DNA from: Roseiarcus sp963772555
GTDB lineage: Bacteria; Pseudomonadota; Alphaproteobacteria; Rhizobiales; Beijerinckiaceae
Direction of reading: 5' to 3'
DNA: 64,000 bases
Assembly (NCBI GenBank): GCA_963772555.1
Contig: CAVYXQ010000011.1
Span: 372,001 to 436,000 of the forward strand
Part shown: in pieces, positions 47,514 to 56,644 of the stretch
How the letters are laid out: each line of letters begins with the position of its first letter
How positions within the stretch are numbered: position 1 is the stretch's first letter
The notes under the pieces: generated by a model
The model's database searches: none
What the model was told of the DNA's origin: nothing
The model's input: only the letters and a program-made list of their open reading frames with translations
Position numbers and translations under genes: made by a program

Positions 47514-47920
47514 ACGACATGTCCTTCAGAAACTGGCAGGCCCCGCGGCGCGACCGCCCGCTCGGCGAGGCCATCCGGCGTGGGCTTTTCGGACGCTGTC
47601 CCGCCTGTGGCCGCGGCCGCCTGTTCCGCGCCTATCTGAAGGTCGTCAACACCTGCAAGACGTGCGGCGAGGATCTGAGCCACGCCCGGGCTGACGACGC
47701 CCCCGCCTACCTGACCATGCTTGTCGTCTGTCACGTCGTCGGCGGCGGCGTCCTCATGTCGGACAGCGTGTGGCCGCAAATGCCGCTCCTGTTCAACGCC
47801 CTCCTCTGGCTCACCGTGACCATTGTCGTAAGCCTTCTGCTCTTACCCAGGATGAAGGGGGCGGTCGTCGGCCAGCAGTGGGCGCTGTTCATGCACGGCT
47901 TCGGCGGGGATCCGACTTGA
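47510..47920 (+). CDS. DUF983 membrane protein
   Basis: A 136-residue DUF983 protein. The N-terminal zinc-ribbon-like motif has two CxxC pairs (FGRCPACGRGRLF and NTCKTCGEDLSHARADDAPAY), followed by two membrane helices (about residues 66-84 and 92-112) joined by SDSVWPQMP. The ATG overlaps the rnr stop as ATGA. The function is unknown; the rnr-DUF983-NUDIX order is common in alphaproteobacteria. Confidence 0.92.
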   Translation: MNDMSFRNWQAPRRDRPLGEAIRRGLFGRCPACGRGRLFRAYLKVVNTCKTCGEDLSHARADDAPAYLTMLVVCHVVGGGVLMSDSVWPQMPLLFNALLWLTVTIVVSLLLLPRMKGAVVGQQWALFMHGFGGDPT

Positions 47921-48618
47921 CGGGCCCAAGATCGGCCGCTCGGCTGCGTCCGCGCGACGCGGCGACGCTGATCATCCTCGACCGCTCGAGACCGCAGACA
48001 TGGGTGTTGATGGGCAAGCGGCACGGAAAGCACAAGTTCATGCCCGGCAAATACGTGTTTCCCGGCGGCAGGGTCGAGCCGGAGGACAGGCGCATGAGCG
48101 TCGCGGCGGCGCTCGATCCTCATGTCGAAGACAAGCTCAATGCGCGCGTGCGACGACCCTCCCCGGCTTTCGCCCGCGCGCTCGCCCTCGCCGCGATCCG
48201 CGAAACCTTCGAGGAGACGGGGCTGGCGATCGGCGTCGAGGCGGCCGCGGGCGCTGACGCGCCGCGCGGCGCCTGGACGCGATTTGCCTCGACTGGGGTG
48301 ACGCCGAGTCTCGGCGACATCGATTTTCTCGCCCGCGCGATCACGCCTCCCGGGCGGCCGAAGCAATTCGACGCGCGCTTTCTCATCATCGACGCGCGTC
48401 TCATCGCCAGGCGCCTCGATGGCGTCGTTCATGCGGAAGCGGAATTGGTGGATCTCGTCTGGACGCCGCTCGACAAGGCGCGAGAGCTGGATCTGCCCAA
48501 CATCACGCACCTTGCGCTTGACGACCTCGCAAGCGCGCTCGGCGGCGGCCTCGACCGGCTCAGGCCGAGACCGTTCTATCGCGAACTGCGCGGGAAGAGG
48601 CTGCGCGAGGCGTTATAG
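47917..48618 (+). CDS. NUDIX hydrolase
   Basis: A 233-residue NUDIX protein. The Nudix box is split by an insertion: GGRVEPEDRR near residue 48 and, after about 30 residues, AAIRETFEETGL, with the metal-binding glutamates REtfEE intact. This long form resembles CoA-diphosphohydrolase-like (NUDT19-type) enzymes. The start is a TTG at 47917 overlapping the DUF983 stop (TTGA), with GGGGA six bases upstream. The nucleotide or CoA substrate cannot be assigned. Confidence 0.87.
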   Translation: MTGPRSAARLRPRDAATLIILDRSRPQTWVLMGKRHGKHKFMPGKYVFPGGRVEPEDRRMSVAAALDPHVEDKLNARVRRPSPAFARALALAAIRETFEETGLAIGVEAAAGADAPRGAWTRFASTGVTPSLGDIDFLARAITPPGRPKQFDARFLIIDARLIARRLDGVVHAEAELVDLVWTPLDKARELDLPNITHLALDDLASALGGGLDRLRPRPFYRELRGKRLREAL

Positions 48619-48650
48619 GTTCTCCGGCGCGCGCGGACGAAGCGCGTCTG

Positions 48651-49121
48651 TCACGCCGCAAGCCGGGCCGGGCCGAGCTGTCCGGCCAGTTGCATCAGGG
48701 CCAGATGATAGGCGCGCGCCGTCCGCTGCGAACGGTGGTAGCGGCTGATCACGACATCGAGAAGCTCGGCCATGATCTCGGCATCGACTTCGGCCAGATG
48801 GTTCAAGGTCAGGCTGCAGTTTCCGAGGGCTGAGACAAGCATTTCCCGCTGGGTCCCGAAGCCGATCATGTCGCCGCGGATGAGGGCGCGCCAAACTCGC
48901 GCGTGCAACCGGGTCAGCGATGCGGCAAGACCCACGTCCGAAACGAGCTTGCGATAGGCGAAAAACAGCCGGTCGAAAATGAGCGGCTCGGACCATTCCT
49001 GCAAACCAGAGAAACCCTCGGCCGGATCGCTTCTCGGCATGGCTTCGGTCCCAGTGTAATCCAATGCGCAAACCCTGTGGATTGCTGCAGCAAATCTCAA
49101 TGCCCCACTCTGATTCGCCAT
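48651..49121 (-). CDS. hypothetical protein
   Basis: A mostly alpha-helical, soluble protein of about 156 residues that I do not recognise. The C-terminal half (LNHLAEVDAEIMAELLDVVI, then SRYHRSQRTARAYHLALMQL) is amphipathic. There is no signal peptide or membrane segment. The start is uncertain: 49121, 49130 and 49040 are all possible, and none has a strong ribosome site. It is convergent with the NUDIX gene and follows nusB on the same strand. Confidence 0.5.
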   Translation of the reverse strand: MANQSGALRFAAAIHRVCALDYTGTEAMPRSDPAEGFSGLQEWSEPLIFDRLFFAYRKLVSDVGLAASLTRLHARVWRALIRGDMIGFGTQREMLVSALGNCSLTLNHLAEVDAEIMAELLDVVISRYHRSQRTARAYHLALMQLAGQLGPARLAA

Positions 49122-49224
49122 GGTTAACATGAAGTAAACCGGCGCGACAGGAATCCCTGGCCCGGTCCCACAAAAAAATTGCGTTTTACTTGCCGCAACG
49201 GAAGACCCCGAGGCGGCGCTTCGA

Positions 49225-49689
49225 TCAGCGGCCGGCGGTGAACTCCGCCGGTCGCGTTTGCCGCGCCAGCGCATCGAGCACGGCGTTGATCATGCCGCAT
49301 TCGTCGGGGCCGAAAAACGCGGCGGCCACGTCGACATATTCCGTCACCACCACACGCGCGGGCACATCGGGGCGGCTGCGCAACTCGTAGAAAGCTGCGC
49401 GCAGGATCGCACGCATCAGCGCCTCGACCCGGCGCAGTGGCCAGCCTTTGGCCATCATGTCGTCGACACCCCGGTCGATCGGAACCTGGTCGCGCAGCAC
49501 GCCCGACAACACGTCGCGGAAGAATCCGAGTTCGGCTGGATTATAGGCGTCGCCCTCGATTTCCTTGCCGATCCAGTGCGCCTCGAATTCCGCCAGGATG
49601 TCGTTCAATCCTTTTTCGGCGACCTCCATCTGATAGAGCGCCTGCGAGGCGGCGAGACGCGCGGCGGAGCGTCGTTCGGACTTCTTCAT
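49225..49689 (-). CDS. nusB: transcription antitermination factor NusB
   Basis: A 154-residue NusB protein, the all-helical RNA-binding factor that, with NusE (S10), binds boxA in rRNA leaders. It starts MKKSERRSAARLAASQALYQ, has WPLRRVEALMRAILRAAFYE in the middle, and VVVTEYVDVAAAFFGPDE near the C-terminus, all typical. The ATG overlaps the ribH stop, the usual ribH-nusB coupling. Confidence 0.95.
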   Translation of the reverse strand: MKKSERRSAARLAASQALYQMEVAEKGLNDILAEFEAHWIGKEIEGDAYNPAELGFFRDVLSGVLRDQVPIDRGVDDMMAKGWPLRRVEALMRAILRAAFYELRSRPDVPARVVVTEYVDVAAAFFGPDECGMINAVLDALARQTRPAEFTAGR

Positions 49690-50171
49690 CGGCCGAGCCG
49701 GCGCTTGAGGAGCGCAAGCCCGATCGCCGCGCGCGCCGCGTCGCCGCCTTTGTCGCCCTGTTGCGGGTCGGCGCGCTCCGCGGCTTGGGCGACCGTATCG
49801 GTGGTGAGAATGCCGTTGCCGAGCGCCAGCTTCCGCCGAACCGACATGTCCATGAGCGCGCGGGCGGACTCGCCGGCGACGATCTCGAAATGGAAGGTCT
49901 CGCCGCGGATGACGCAACCGAGCGCTACGGCGCCGTCATAGGCCTTGTCCGACGCCTCCGCGGCGTCGAGCGCGATCGCCATGCCAGCCGGGATCTCGAG
50001 CGCCCCGGCGACGGTGACGACGTCGTACGTCGCCCCGGCCGTGTTGAGGGCGCGCTTCGCTCCGGCAAGGAGGTCGGCGCTGATCAACTCGTAGAAGCGC
50101 GCTTCGACAATGAGAAAGCGCCCGCCCTCGATGCGGGGCGCAGCGGCGTCGGCGCGGCGCGGCTCAGCCAT
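49686..50171 (-). CDS. ribH: 6,7-dimethyl-8-ribityllumazine synthase
   Basis: A 161-residue lumazine synthase, the penultimate enzyme of riboflavin synthesis. Typical motifs are IVEARFYELI near residue 21, VAGALEIPAG near 54, GCVIRGETFHFEIVAGES near 85 with the catalytic histidine in THFE-like context, and GNGILTTDT near 118. The ATG at 50171 gives the normal length. The partners ribD and ribE are not adjacent. Confidence 0.95.
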   Translation of the reverse strand: MAEPRRADAAAPRIEGGRFLIVEARFYELISADLLAGAKRALNTAGATYDVVTVAGALEIPAGMAIALDAAEASDKAYDGAVALGCVIRGETFHFEIVAGESARALMDMSVRRKLALGNGILTTDTVAQAAERADPQQGDKGGDAARAAIGLALLKRRLGR

Positions 50172-50250
50172 GCGGATCGGTCTCGCGGAGGTTGCGGAAT
50201 GGCGCCCGTCCTTAAAGGCCGGCGGCCGATGAGGCAAGGCGCGCGCCCGA

Positions 50251-50550
50251 TCAATCGCAGCGGTAGCGCCACCGCCCGTAGCGCCAGGGCCGCGCCCAGC
50301 CGGCGCAGGGCGGAATGGCGGCGGGGGGCGGATCGTAGCCGGAGCCGCCCCAGGGATGGCAACGGCAGATCCTCGCCGCTCCCATCCACGACCCAACCCA
50401 GAGACCATGACGCTGAATGGCCTCGTCCATATAAGCCGAACAGCTCGGCAGATAGCGGCACTGCCGCCCGATGAGGCTCGACAAGGTGAGCTGATAGAGG
50501 CGGATCAGCGCGTGCATGGCGCGGCGCGGCGCAAGCGTGAGCGCGCTCAT
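50251..50550 (-). CDS. yidD: membrane protein insertion efficiency factor YidD
   Basis: A 99-residue YidD protein with the characteristic LIRLYQLTLSSLIGRQCRYL, PSCSAYMDEAIQRHG and RICRCHPWGGSGYDPP. It helps insertion of inner-membrane proteins together with YidC. Its ATG overlaps the stop of the IscU-like gene. The usual rpmH-rnpA neighbours are absent, but pairing with an IscU-like gene is common in alphaproteobacteria. Confidence 0.93.
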   Translation of the reverse strand: MSALTLAPRRAMHALIRLYQLTLSSLIGRQCRYLPSCSAYMDEAIQRHGLWVGSWMGAARICRCHPWGGSGYDPPPAAIPPCAGWARPWRYGRWRYRCD

Positions 50551-51005
50551 GTCTCCGCCGCGCTCTCCGTCGCGCTCGCTCGAGCAGCGATCTGCCGCAG
50601 CGCATCGGCGACCGCATCGAAGGTGAGCAGCGTCGAGGTATGCCGGGCCTTGTAGGCGCGCACGGGCTCGAGCACGGCGAAATCCGCCCACTTGCCCTGC
50701 GGCGGCGGGCCGTTCGCCTTGAGCATCTGCGTCATGCTGTCGCGCAGCGCCATGAGCTCCTCGGCCGAGGCGCCGATCACGTGGCGGGCCATCAGCGACG
50801 ACGACGCCTGGCCCAGCGCGCAGGCCTTGACGTCATGGGCGAAATCAACGACGCGGCCGTCCTTCACCTTAAGATCGACGACGACGGTCGAGCCGCACAG
50901 GCGCGAATGGGCCTTCGCCGTCGCATCGGGAGCGGAGAGCCGGCCGAGCCGCGGAATATTGCCCGCAAGCTCGAGAATGCGTCGGTTGTAGATCTCGTCA
51001 ATCAT
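50547..51005 (-). CDS. IscU/NifU-like iron-sulfur cluster scaffold protein
   Basis: A 152-residue IscU-fold protein. Cluster-ligand cysteines C37 (RLCGST) and C62 (KACALGQASSS) are present, but the third IscU cysteine position reads RHTSTLL, without a cysteine. I believe this is usual for the alphaproteobacterial subgroup next to yidD and folE. It may assist Fe-S assembly or insertion rather than act as the main scaffold. It is divergent from folE. Confidence 0.85.
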   Translation of the reverse strand: MIDEIYNRRILELAGNIPRLGRLSAPDATAKAHSRLCGSTVVVDLKVKDGRVVDFAHDVKACALGQASSSLMARHVIGASAEELMALRDSMTQMLKANGPPPQGKWADFAVLEPVRAYKARHTSTLLTFDAVADALRQIAARASATESAAET

Positions 51006-51112
51006 CCAAAGGAGTCAGTCTGATGAAACTGGCGGTCGGCCCCCGACGTCCTATATAGGGGCGCGGAAAGCCGAAATCGAGGCTTGCAAGGCGCGAGCCC
51101 GCGCCGGCGGGG

Positions 51113-51739
51113 ATGCCGATGAACGATGTCGTGAAGATGAAGCCGGCCCGGGCGTTTGCGCCCGTCACAAGGCCGAGCCGCGAGCAGGCGGAAGCGGCGG
51201 TCAGGACGCTCATCGCCTGGGCGGGCGACGATCCGGACCGCGAGGGCGTGGCCGACACGCCGCGGCGGGTCGCGAAGGCTTATGAAGAATTGTTTTCCGG
51301 TTATCACGAAGACACGGGCAAGCCGCTGACCCGGGTGTTCCGCCAAGTCTCCGGCTACGATGACCTCGTTCTGGTGCGCGACATCGGCTTTTTTTCGCAT
51401 TGCGAGCACCACATGGCGCCTTTCTTCGGCAAGGCCCATATCGGCTACTATCCGCGCGGCGGCGTGGTCGGCCTCTCGAAGCTGGCGCGCATCGTCGATG
51501 CGTTCGCCCGCCGACTGCAGACGCAGGAGGCCTTGTCGGCGCAGATCGTCACGGCGATCGAAGATGCGCTCGAGACGCGCGGCGTCGCGCTGATGATCGA
51601 GGCCGAGCACACCTGCATGGCGATGCGCGGCGTCCGCAAGCCGGGCGCCTCGACCGTCACCACCCAGTTCACCGGCGTCTTCCGCGACGACCCCAGCGAG
51701 CAGACGCGCTTTTTCAATCTTTTGCGCGGCGCAGGCTGA
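51113..51739 (+). CDS. folE: GTP cyclohydrolase I
   Basis: A 208-residue type I GTP cyclohydrolase making 7,8-dihydroneopterin triphosphate for folate. It has DPDREGVADTPRRVAKAYEE, the zinc and active-site motif FFSHCEHHMAPF, IGYYPRGGVVGLSKLARIVD, and the late cysteine in EAEHTCMAMRGVRKPG. The start at 51113 has two ATG codons six bases apart. It is followed two bases later by hisI. Confidence 0.96.
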   Translation: MPMNDVVKMKPARAFAPVTRPSREQAEAAVRTLIAWAGDDPDREGVADTPRRVAKAYEELFSGYHEDTGKPLTRVFRQVSGYDDLVLVRDIGFFSHCEHHMAPFFGKAHIGYYPRGGVVGLSKLARIVDAFARRLQTQEALSAQIVTAIEDALETRGVALMIEAEHTCMAMRGVRKPGASTVTTQFTGVFRDDPSEQTRFFNLLRGAG

Positions 51740-51741
51740 TC

Positions 51742-52131
51742 ATGTCGGGGGAGGCTTCCGACCGGGAGGAGGGATCGGCGTTTCGGCCGAAGTTCGGCGC
51801 GGACGGGTTGGCGACCTGCATCGCCATCGACGCCGCCCGCGGCGATGTCCTGATGGTCGCCCATATGAACAGGGCCGCCCTCGAGGCGACGCTGACCACC
51901 GGCTTCGTCCACTATTGGTCGCGCTCGCGCGACGCGCTCTGGCGCAAGGGCGACGCCTCCGGGCAGACCCAGAAACTGGTTGAGATGCGGGTCGACTGCG
52001 ACCAGGACGCATTTCTTGCGTTCGTCGAGGTCGGCGGCGACGGCGGAGCTTGCCATACCGGTCGCCGCTCGTGCTTCTACCGCCGGATCGAGCCCGGCGG
52101 CGACGGGGTCCGCCTTTCGTTCCTCGAATAG
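51742..52131 (+). CDS. hisI: phosphoribosyl-AMP cyclohydrolase
   Basis: A 129-residue HisI enzyme, third step of histidine synthesis. Motifs are VLMVAHMNRAALEATLTTG, VHYWSRSRDALWRKGDASG, VDCDQDAFLAFVEV (metal aspartates) and ACHTGRRSCFYR (zinc cysteines). No HisE domain is fused. The start is two bases after folE; folE-hisI is a conserved alphaproteobacterial pair. Confidence 0.95.
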   Translation: MSGEASDREEGSAFRPKFGADGLATCIAIDAARGDVLMVAHMNRAALEATLTTGFVHYWSRSRDALWRKGDASGQTQKLVEMRVDCDQDAFLAFVEVGGDGGACHTGRRSCFYRRIEPGGDGVRLSFLE

Positions 52132-52270
52132 CGAAAAAACCGCGGGGTTCGAGCGGCCGGTCACGCTTTCTGAACGATTGTTCAGCATTACTTGTCTGGC
52201 GCGACGTTGCGCAGGAGATTACTGTATCGGCGCGGAACGAGGACCGGCGACGCTACGTTAAAGAGACGCC

Positions 52271-53269
52271 ATGTTCGGGGCGACCTATTGGAGAAGCGAT
52301 TCTGACGCCGCACCCGCCGGACGGGGGCGTCCGGCGAAGGTGGGAGTCGTGCTCGGCGCGGGCGCCGCGCGTGGCTGGTCCCATATCGGCGCCCTGCAGG
52401 AATTGACCGCTCTCGGCGTCAGGCCCGATGTGATCGTCGGCTCCTCGATCGGCTCGCTCGTGGGCGGCTGCTATGCCGCCGGCAAGCTCGACATGCTGGA
52501 AGCCTTCGCCCGTTCGCTGACCCGGCGCCGGGTGTTCGGCCTCATCGACTTTTCGTTCTCCGGCGGCGGCCTCATCGGCGGCGAGCGCTTGCGGTCGAGG
52601 CTCGAGGCGGAGCTCGGCGGCCTGATGATCGAGGATCTGCCGGTTCGCTTCGCGGGCGTCGCTACCGAGATCGGCAGCGGGCACGAGATTTGGCTGCGGC
52701 GGGGATCGCTGGTCGAGGCGATCCGCGCCTCTTACGCCCTTCCCGGCGTGTTCGAGCCGGTCAATGTCGAAGGCCGCTGGCTGTTCGATGGCGCGATCGT
52801 CAACCCGGTTCCGGTGAGCGTGGCGCGCGCGCTCGGCGCCGAGCGGGTCATCGCGTTCAACATTTCGAGCGAGGATGTCGGGCGCGGCACCGCGATCCAG
52901 GATCCGTTCGGCCGACCCGAACCGCCTCAGCTCGTCGTCGCGGAGCCGGCCAACGACACGAGCGGCGTCATCTCGCGCTGGTGGCGCGGCGGCACCCCCC
53001 GTCCCACGCCGGAGCCCGAGTCGGCGCCGCCGGGACTGATGACCGTGATGGTCAACGCCTTCGATATCCTGCAGGACCGCATCATGCGGTCGCGGCTCGC
53101 CGGCGATCCGCCCGATGCGCTGGTGCAGCTGAAGGTCGGCAGGATCGGCATGTTCGAGTTTCACCGCGCCGACGAATTGATTGCGATCGGCCGCGATGCG
53201 GTCCGCCGGGCGGCGGCCGACATTTCGGAACCCGTCGAACAGCCCCGAATCGAATCTGCCGGCGCTTGA
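52271..53269 (+). CDS. patatin-like phospholipase family protein
   Basis: A 332-residue patatin-domain hydrolase of the RssA/NTE type. The oxyanion loop is GAGAARGWSHIG (about residues 29-40), the nucleophile S59 is in GSSIGS, and the dyad aspartate is in FDGAIVNPVP. The region after about residue 235 is a variable extension rich in Pro and Glu. It would hydrolyse phospholipid or lysophospholipid esters. No signal peptide is evident. Confidence 0.9.
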   Translation: MFGATYWRSDSDAAPAGRGRPAKVGVVLGAGAARGWSHIGALQELTALGVRPDVIVGSSIGSLVGGCYAAGKLDMLEAFARSLTRRRVFGLIDFSFSGGGLIGGERLRSRLEAELGGLMIEDLPVRFAGVATEIGSGHEIWLRRGSLVEAIRASYALPGVFEPVNVEGRWLFDGAIVNPVPVSVARALGAERVIAFNISSEDVGRGTAIQDPFGRPEPPQLVVAEPANDTSGVISRWWRGGTPRPTPEPESAPPGLMTVMVNAFDILQDRIMRSRLAGDPPDALVQLKVGRIGMFEFHRADELIAIGRDAVRRAAADISEPVEQPRIESAGA

Positions 53270-53285
53270 GGCGCGCCTGCGGGTC

Positions 53286-53717
53286 TCAAGCCGTCGCGAT
53301 ATATTCCTTGAGAGCCTGCCGCTCGATGTCGATCGCGTCGACGTGGCGCTTGACGACGTCGCCGATCGAAACGATGCCGATCAGCCGCCCTTCCTCGACG
53401 ACAGGTAGATGGCGGAACCGCCCCGCAGTCATCGTCTGCATCAGGTGGTCGATCGTGTCGTTGCGCGTCACGGTGATGACCTTCGGCGTCATGTGGCGCG
53501 AGACCTGATCGTCGAGCGCGGCGGCGCCGTTCTGGGCGATGACCCGCACGACGTCGCGCTCGGAAAGAATGCCGAGCACGCTCATCGAGTCGTCGGCGAC
53601 GACCACGGCTCCGACGCCCCTTGCGGCGAGAAGATCGACGACCTCCTTGAGCGTGCGATGCGGTTGTGTCGTGAGGACGTCGCGCCCTTTTTCGGCGAGA
53701 ATGCGCGCAACTGTCAT
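53286..53717 (-). CDS. CBS-domain protein
   Basis: A 143-residue protein made of two CBS repeats (VLTTQPHRTLKEVVDLLAAR ... GILSERDVVR and MTPKVITVTRNDTIDHLMQ ... GIVSIGDVVK), forming one Bateman module that usually binds adenosyl nucleotides. No catalytic domain is attached. An AGGGAGAGAGGG site precedes the ATG. It is convergent with the patatin gene. Confidence 0.93.
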   Translation of the reverse strand: MTVARILAEKGRDVLTTQPHRTLKEVVDLLAARGVGAVVVADDSMSVLGILSERDVVRVIAQNGAAALDDQVSRHMTPKVITVTRNDTIDHLMQTMTAGRFRHLPVVEEGRLIGIVSIGDVVKRHVDAIDIERQALKEYIATA

Positions 53718-53822
53718 TCCCTCTCTCCCTTTTGCCGGGCGGCCTTGTGTCCGGCCGCCGCGGCGTGAATCATGCGCCCGTCTCGATGGCCGTTCAAGCC
53801 ATTTCGGAGGCGAGACCTTCTG

Positions 53823-54584
53823 TCAGCGCAGGCCGCCGTCGACCAGGAAGCATTGCTTGGTGATCATCTCGCTGTCCTGCGCCGAGAGGAAAAGCGCTGT
53901 CCGGGCGATGTCTTCGGCGACGAGACTGCGATTGAGGCACTGGCGGGCGCGGAAACCGGCGATGTCCTCGTCGCTCATCCAGAGCCGCCGCTGCCGCTCG
54001 GTGATCACCGCCCCGGGCGCGATCGCATTGACGCGGATGTTGTCCGGACCGAACTCGCGCGCGAGGCTTTTCGTCAGGCCGACCACCGCGGCCTTGGCGG
54101 TCGAATACACCGAAAGCCGGGCGATCCCGATCATCCAGGCGGTCGACGAAAAATTGACGATCGCCCCGCCGCCGAGTTCGCGCATGGATCGGCGGGCGAC
54201 CTGGGCGGCGAAGAACTGATGCTTGACGTTGAGGGCAATCGCCCGGTCCCAGTCCTCTTCGCTCACCTCATCGACATCCTCGCGCTCGTCGTTGGCCGCG
54301 TTGTTGATCAGGACGCCGATCGGCCCGAGACGCTGACAGACTTCCTCCATCGCCGCCTCGAGCGCTGCGATGTCGGTAAGGTCGCATTGGATGAAGAGCG
54401 GGGCCGGGCCCGAGGCGCCAAGCCTTGCCGCGAGCGCCTTGGACGCCTCGACCTGGATGTCGACGAAGGCGACGTTGGCCTTCTGCGCGACGAACGCCTC
54501 GACCATCGCAGCGCCAATTCCTGTTCCGCCTCCGGTGATGAAGACGACCTTGTCCAATAGCGACGGATAGCGAGCGTAAAGCAT
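53823..54584 (-). CDS. SDR-family oxidoreductase
   Basis: A 253-residue classical SDR. It has TGGGTGIG at the cofactor loop, an aspartate after beta-2 (FVDIQVE) that favours NAD, INNAANDE, the serine in NFSSTAW, and YxxxK as YSTAK. The C-terminal FLVDGG fits the FabG-like fold. Relatives include L-rhamnose or L-arabinose 1-dehydrogenases, so a sugar substrate is possible but unproven. Confidence 0.88.
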   Translation of the reverse strand: MLYARYPSLLDKVVFITGGGTGIGAAMVEAFVAQKANVAFVDIQVEASKALAARLGASGPAPLFIQCDLTDIAALEAAMEEVCQRLGPIGVLINNAANDEREDVDEVSEEDWDRAIALNVKHQFFAAQVARRSMRELGGGAIVNFSSTAWMIGIARLSVYSTAKAAVVGLTKSLAREFGPDNIRVNAIAPGAVITERQRRLWMSDEDIAGFRARQCLNRSLVAEDIARTALFLSAQDSEMITKQCFLVDGGLR

Positions 54585-54846
54585 GCGCGTCTCGTCTACA
54601 CGACTGGAAAGGCAAAGCCCAGCGTCAAACCTCGATCGGTTTGCTTATGCCGCGATCGCGTTCAGGAAAACCGACACACCCGTACGACCGATTGCATGAG
54701 CGCAGCGCCGAATTAAACGGCGACGAGGAGTCAAGCGTCGGCCAGGGAACGCCAAGCGCTCACGAGACGCCGGGGAAACAGGACGCGTTCGCTCGACATC
54801 ACGTCTTCCCGCAATCGACCGCTGAGCGCATCGATTTGCAAGGCCG

Positions 54847-55644
54847 TCAGCCCCCGAACCAAAGGACCGGTTCGGCGAGACGCTTTTCGTGCAACGTCTC
54901 CAAGCCCCTCAAAAAATCGCCCAGGTCCTTGTTGACGAGATTTATGAACGTCGGAGAATTCCAGCGCGCGGCCCCGCCTCTACCGGAAAGCCAGCGCGCA
55001 GCATTCCGCTCGCTGTCGCTGAAACTGGCGGGTCCAGGCGGATTCTGCGGCGCAGCCGGAGCAGCGTTGCCGATCACCCTCACCGGGATATCCGATCGGG
55101 GAACACGGGTCGCGAGTTTCCCTAGGCGCTCGGACAATGCCGAGCTCCATTGCTCGGCGCTGAGATCCGCCCTTTCTGCGGCCCGCTCGGTCCCTGATCC
55201 CGATGCGAGGGCGTCCGTGGGCGGGGCGGCAGGCAATTCCTCCTGCGAAACGAGCTTTGGCGCACGCGTCGGAACCGCAATCGGCAGTCCGCTCAACGCG
55301 AGACCCACCAAACCCGGAAAGCTGTCCGCCAACTCGATCGCCGCCAATGCGCCGAGTGAGTAACCCATCACGGCGGCCTGGTCGACATCCAGGACCTCCA
55401 GAACCTGCAGCGCAGCGTCCGCAATTGCCGAAACGCTTTGTGGCCCGTCGGCGTCCAACCCGCCGCTGGAATCGCCCCGCGAGGGCAAATCAATGGCGAT
55501 CAGCCGATACCGTTGCCCCAAAGGGCCGTCCAGGATCGGGCTGAAGATTTCTTTAGAGAGCAACTCGCCGTGAAGAAGCAACACCGGAAGTTTCGTCCCC
55601 GAGCTTTGCCGGACGGCAATCAGCCCATGGCTGGTAGACACCAT
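54847..55644 (-). CDS. alpha/beta hydrolase
   Basis: A 265-residue alpha/beta hydrolase. The oxyanion region is LLLHGELLSKE, the nucleophile elbow GYSLGALAA, and the acid likely the D in VPRSDIPVRVIG. A catalytic histidine is not obvious near the C-terminus; FINLVNKDLGDFLRG occupies the usual place, so activity is uncertain. The ATG at 55644 matches the typical family start, while the open frame reaches 55746. The GC content is intermediate between the flank and the AT-richer patch that follows. Confidence 0.72.
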   Translation of the reverse strand: MVSTSHGLIAVRQSSGTKLPVLLLHGELLSKEIFSPILDGPLGQRYRLIAIDLPSRGDSSGGLDADGPQSVSAIADAALQVLEVLDVDQAAVMGYSLGALAAIELADSFPGLVGLALSGLPIAVPTRAPKLVSQEELPAAPPTDALASGSGTERAAERADLSAEQWSSALSERLGKLATRVPRSDIPVRVIGNAAPAAPQNPPGPASFSDSERNAARWLSGRGGAARWNSPTFINLVNKDLGDFLRGLETLHEKRLAEPVLWFGG

Positions 55645-55894
55645 TCGGTCAGCGCGACCACGAGATCGTGCGCCACACAGGTTCCGCTCAAATGAAGAGA
55701 GAGAAGACACGAAACTACTCTGCCTATTTTGAGCTCTGCGCGTCATCAGGAAGCCGCGTTGGATGAAGTGACCGATAGAGAGTAGAGGAAAATGTCGAAA
55801 TTTGCGTTGCAGGTTCGATTAAAATTGCACTCTTTGACCTGCATTTCATCGGTACTGCCAATTCGCGCGGGCTACCGGGAGGACCTTGCAAAAT

Positions 55895-56644
55895 TTATTC
55901 GCTGACTTTAGCAACTTGTCTGGATTCTGCCGACGCCACGAGCCCCCCGTGGCTCTCGTGGCGAGTTCCCACATATAATGACCGAAATAATTTGTGGCTT
56001 TCCTCATTGCTGTACTCAAAGAAGCGATACCGATCGACAATTCTCTCCCGCTCTCTGCGAAAGTCAAGGATCATAAGACTGATCGGTTTGCTTAGCGAGG
56101 GATAAGGCCGCGCCGGACAGACCACATGATGACCGAAGATCCGCCGATAGAAACTTTGATGCTCAGTGCGAACGCTGGCTAAGACGTAATCCGCCTGGAA
56201 ATAATCCGACGCCATCCAGCAGATCCGCAAAGTTGCATAGGGCAGTTTCGGGAATCGTCGCGCGGCCTCAGCATCAATAACGAAGCGCGTCGGATCGAGG
56301 ACAACGAAGCCCTGCGCGATCATGGGACGAAGGTAGTCCGAAAATACGGACATCGCGGGGCACTCGGGAGACTCAAAAGACGCGACATGAATACGAATGG
56401 AGCTAGAAAGCCGGCCGTCAATGTACAAACCAAAAGAAAGCCCGTTATCGACGTCGTCAAACCTGTCCACGAAAAGCTCTGGCGCGCCTGGTGGGAGCGC
56501 TCCTTCCCTTAGGTAAGCAGAATACCGGAGTCTGTAAATACGCTCTTTTTCAGAGGTAAGTATTGCGGGGCGACAGTCTATTATCTTCCACAGCGCCCGG
56601 ACGTTTTCATCAAAGCCCGTTGCCGGGCTGACTTTAGTTGCCAA
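55895..56644 (-). CDS. FeeM/LuxI-like N-acyl amino-acid (or acyl-homoserine lactone-like) synthase
   Basis: A 249-residue protein with the GNAT-related acyl synthase fold shared by FeeM N-acyl amino-acid synthases and LuxI. Visible marks are ERIYRLRYSAYLREG (about residues 34-48), FDDVDNGLSFGLYIDG (about 62-77), SSIRIHV, the DPTRFVID segment near 117, and RTEHQSFYRRIFGHHV (about 159-174). FeeM-type enzymes join an acyl chain from acyl-ACP to an amino acid. The start is a TTG at 56644. It lies in a low-GC patch upstream of an alpha/beta hydrolase and downstream of a GGDEF/EAL gene, all on one strand. No LuxR-type regulator is nearby. Confidence 0.7.
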   Translation of the reverse strand: MATKVSPATGFDENVRALWKIIDCRPAILTSEKERIYRLRYSAYLREGALPPGAPELFVDRFDDVDNGLSFGLYIDGRLSSSIRIHVASFESPECPAMSVFSDYLRPMIAQGFVVLDPTRFVIDAEAARRFPKLPYATLRICWMASDYFQADYVLASVRTEHQSFYRRIFGHHVVCPARPYPSLSKPISLMILDFRRERERIVDRYRFFEYSNEESHKLFRSLYVGTRHESHGGLVASAESRQVAKVSE

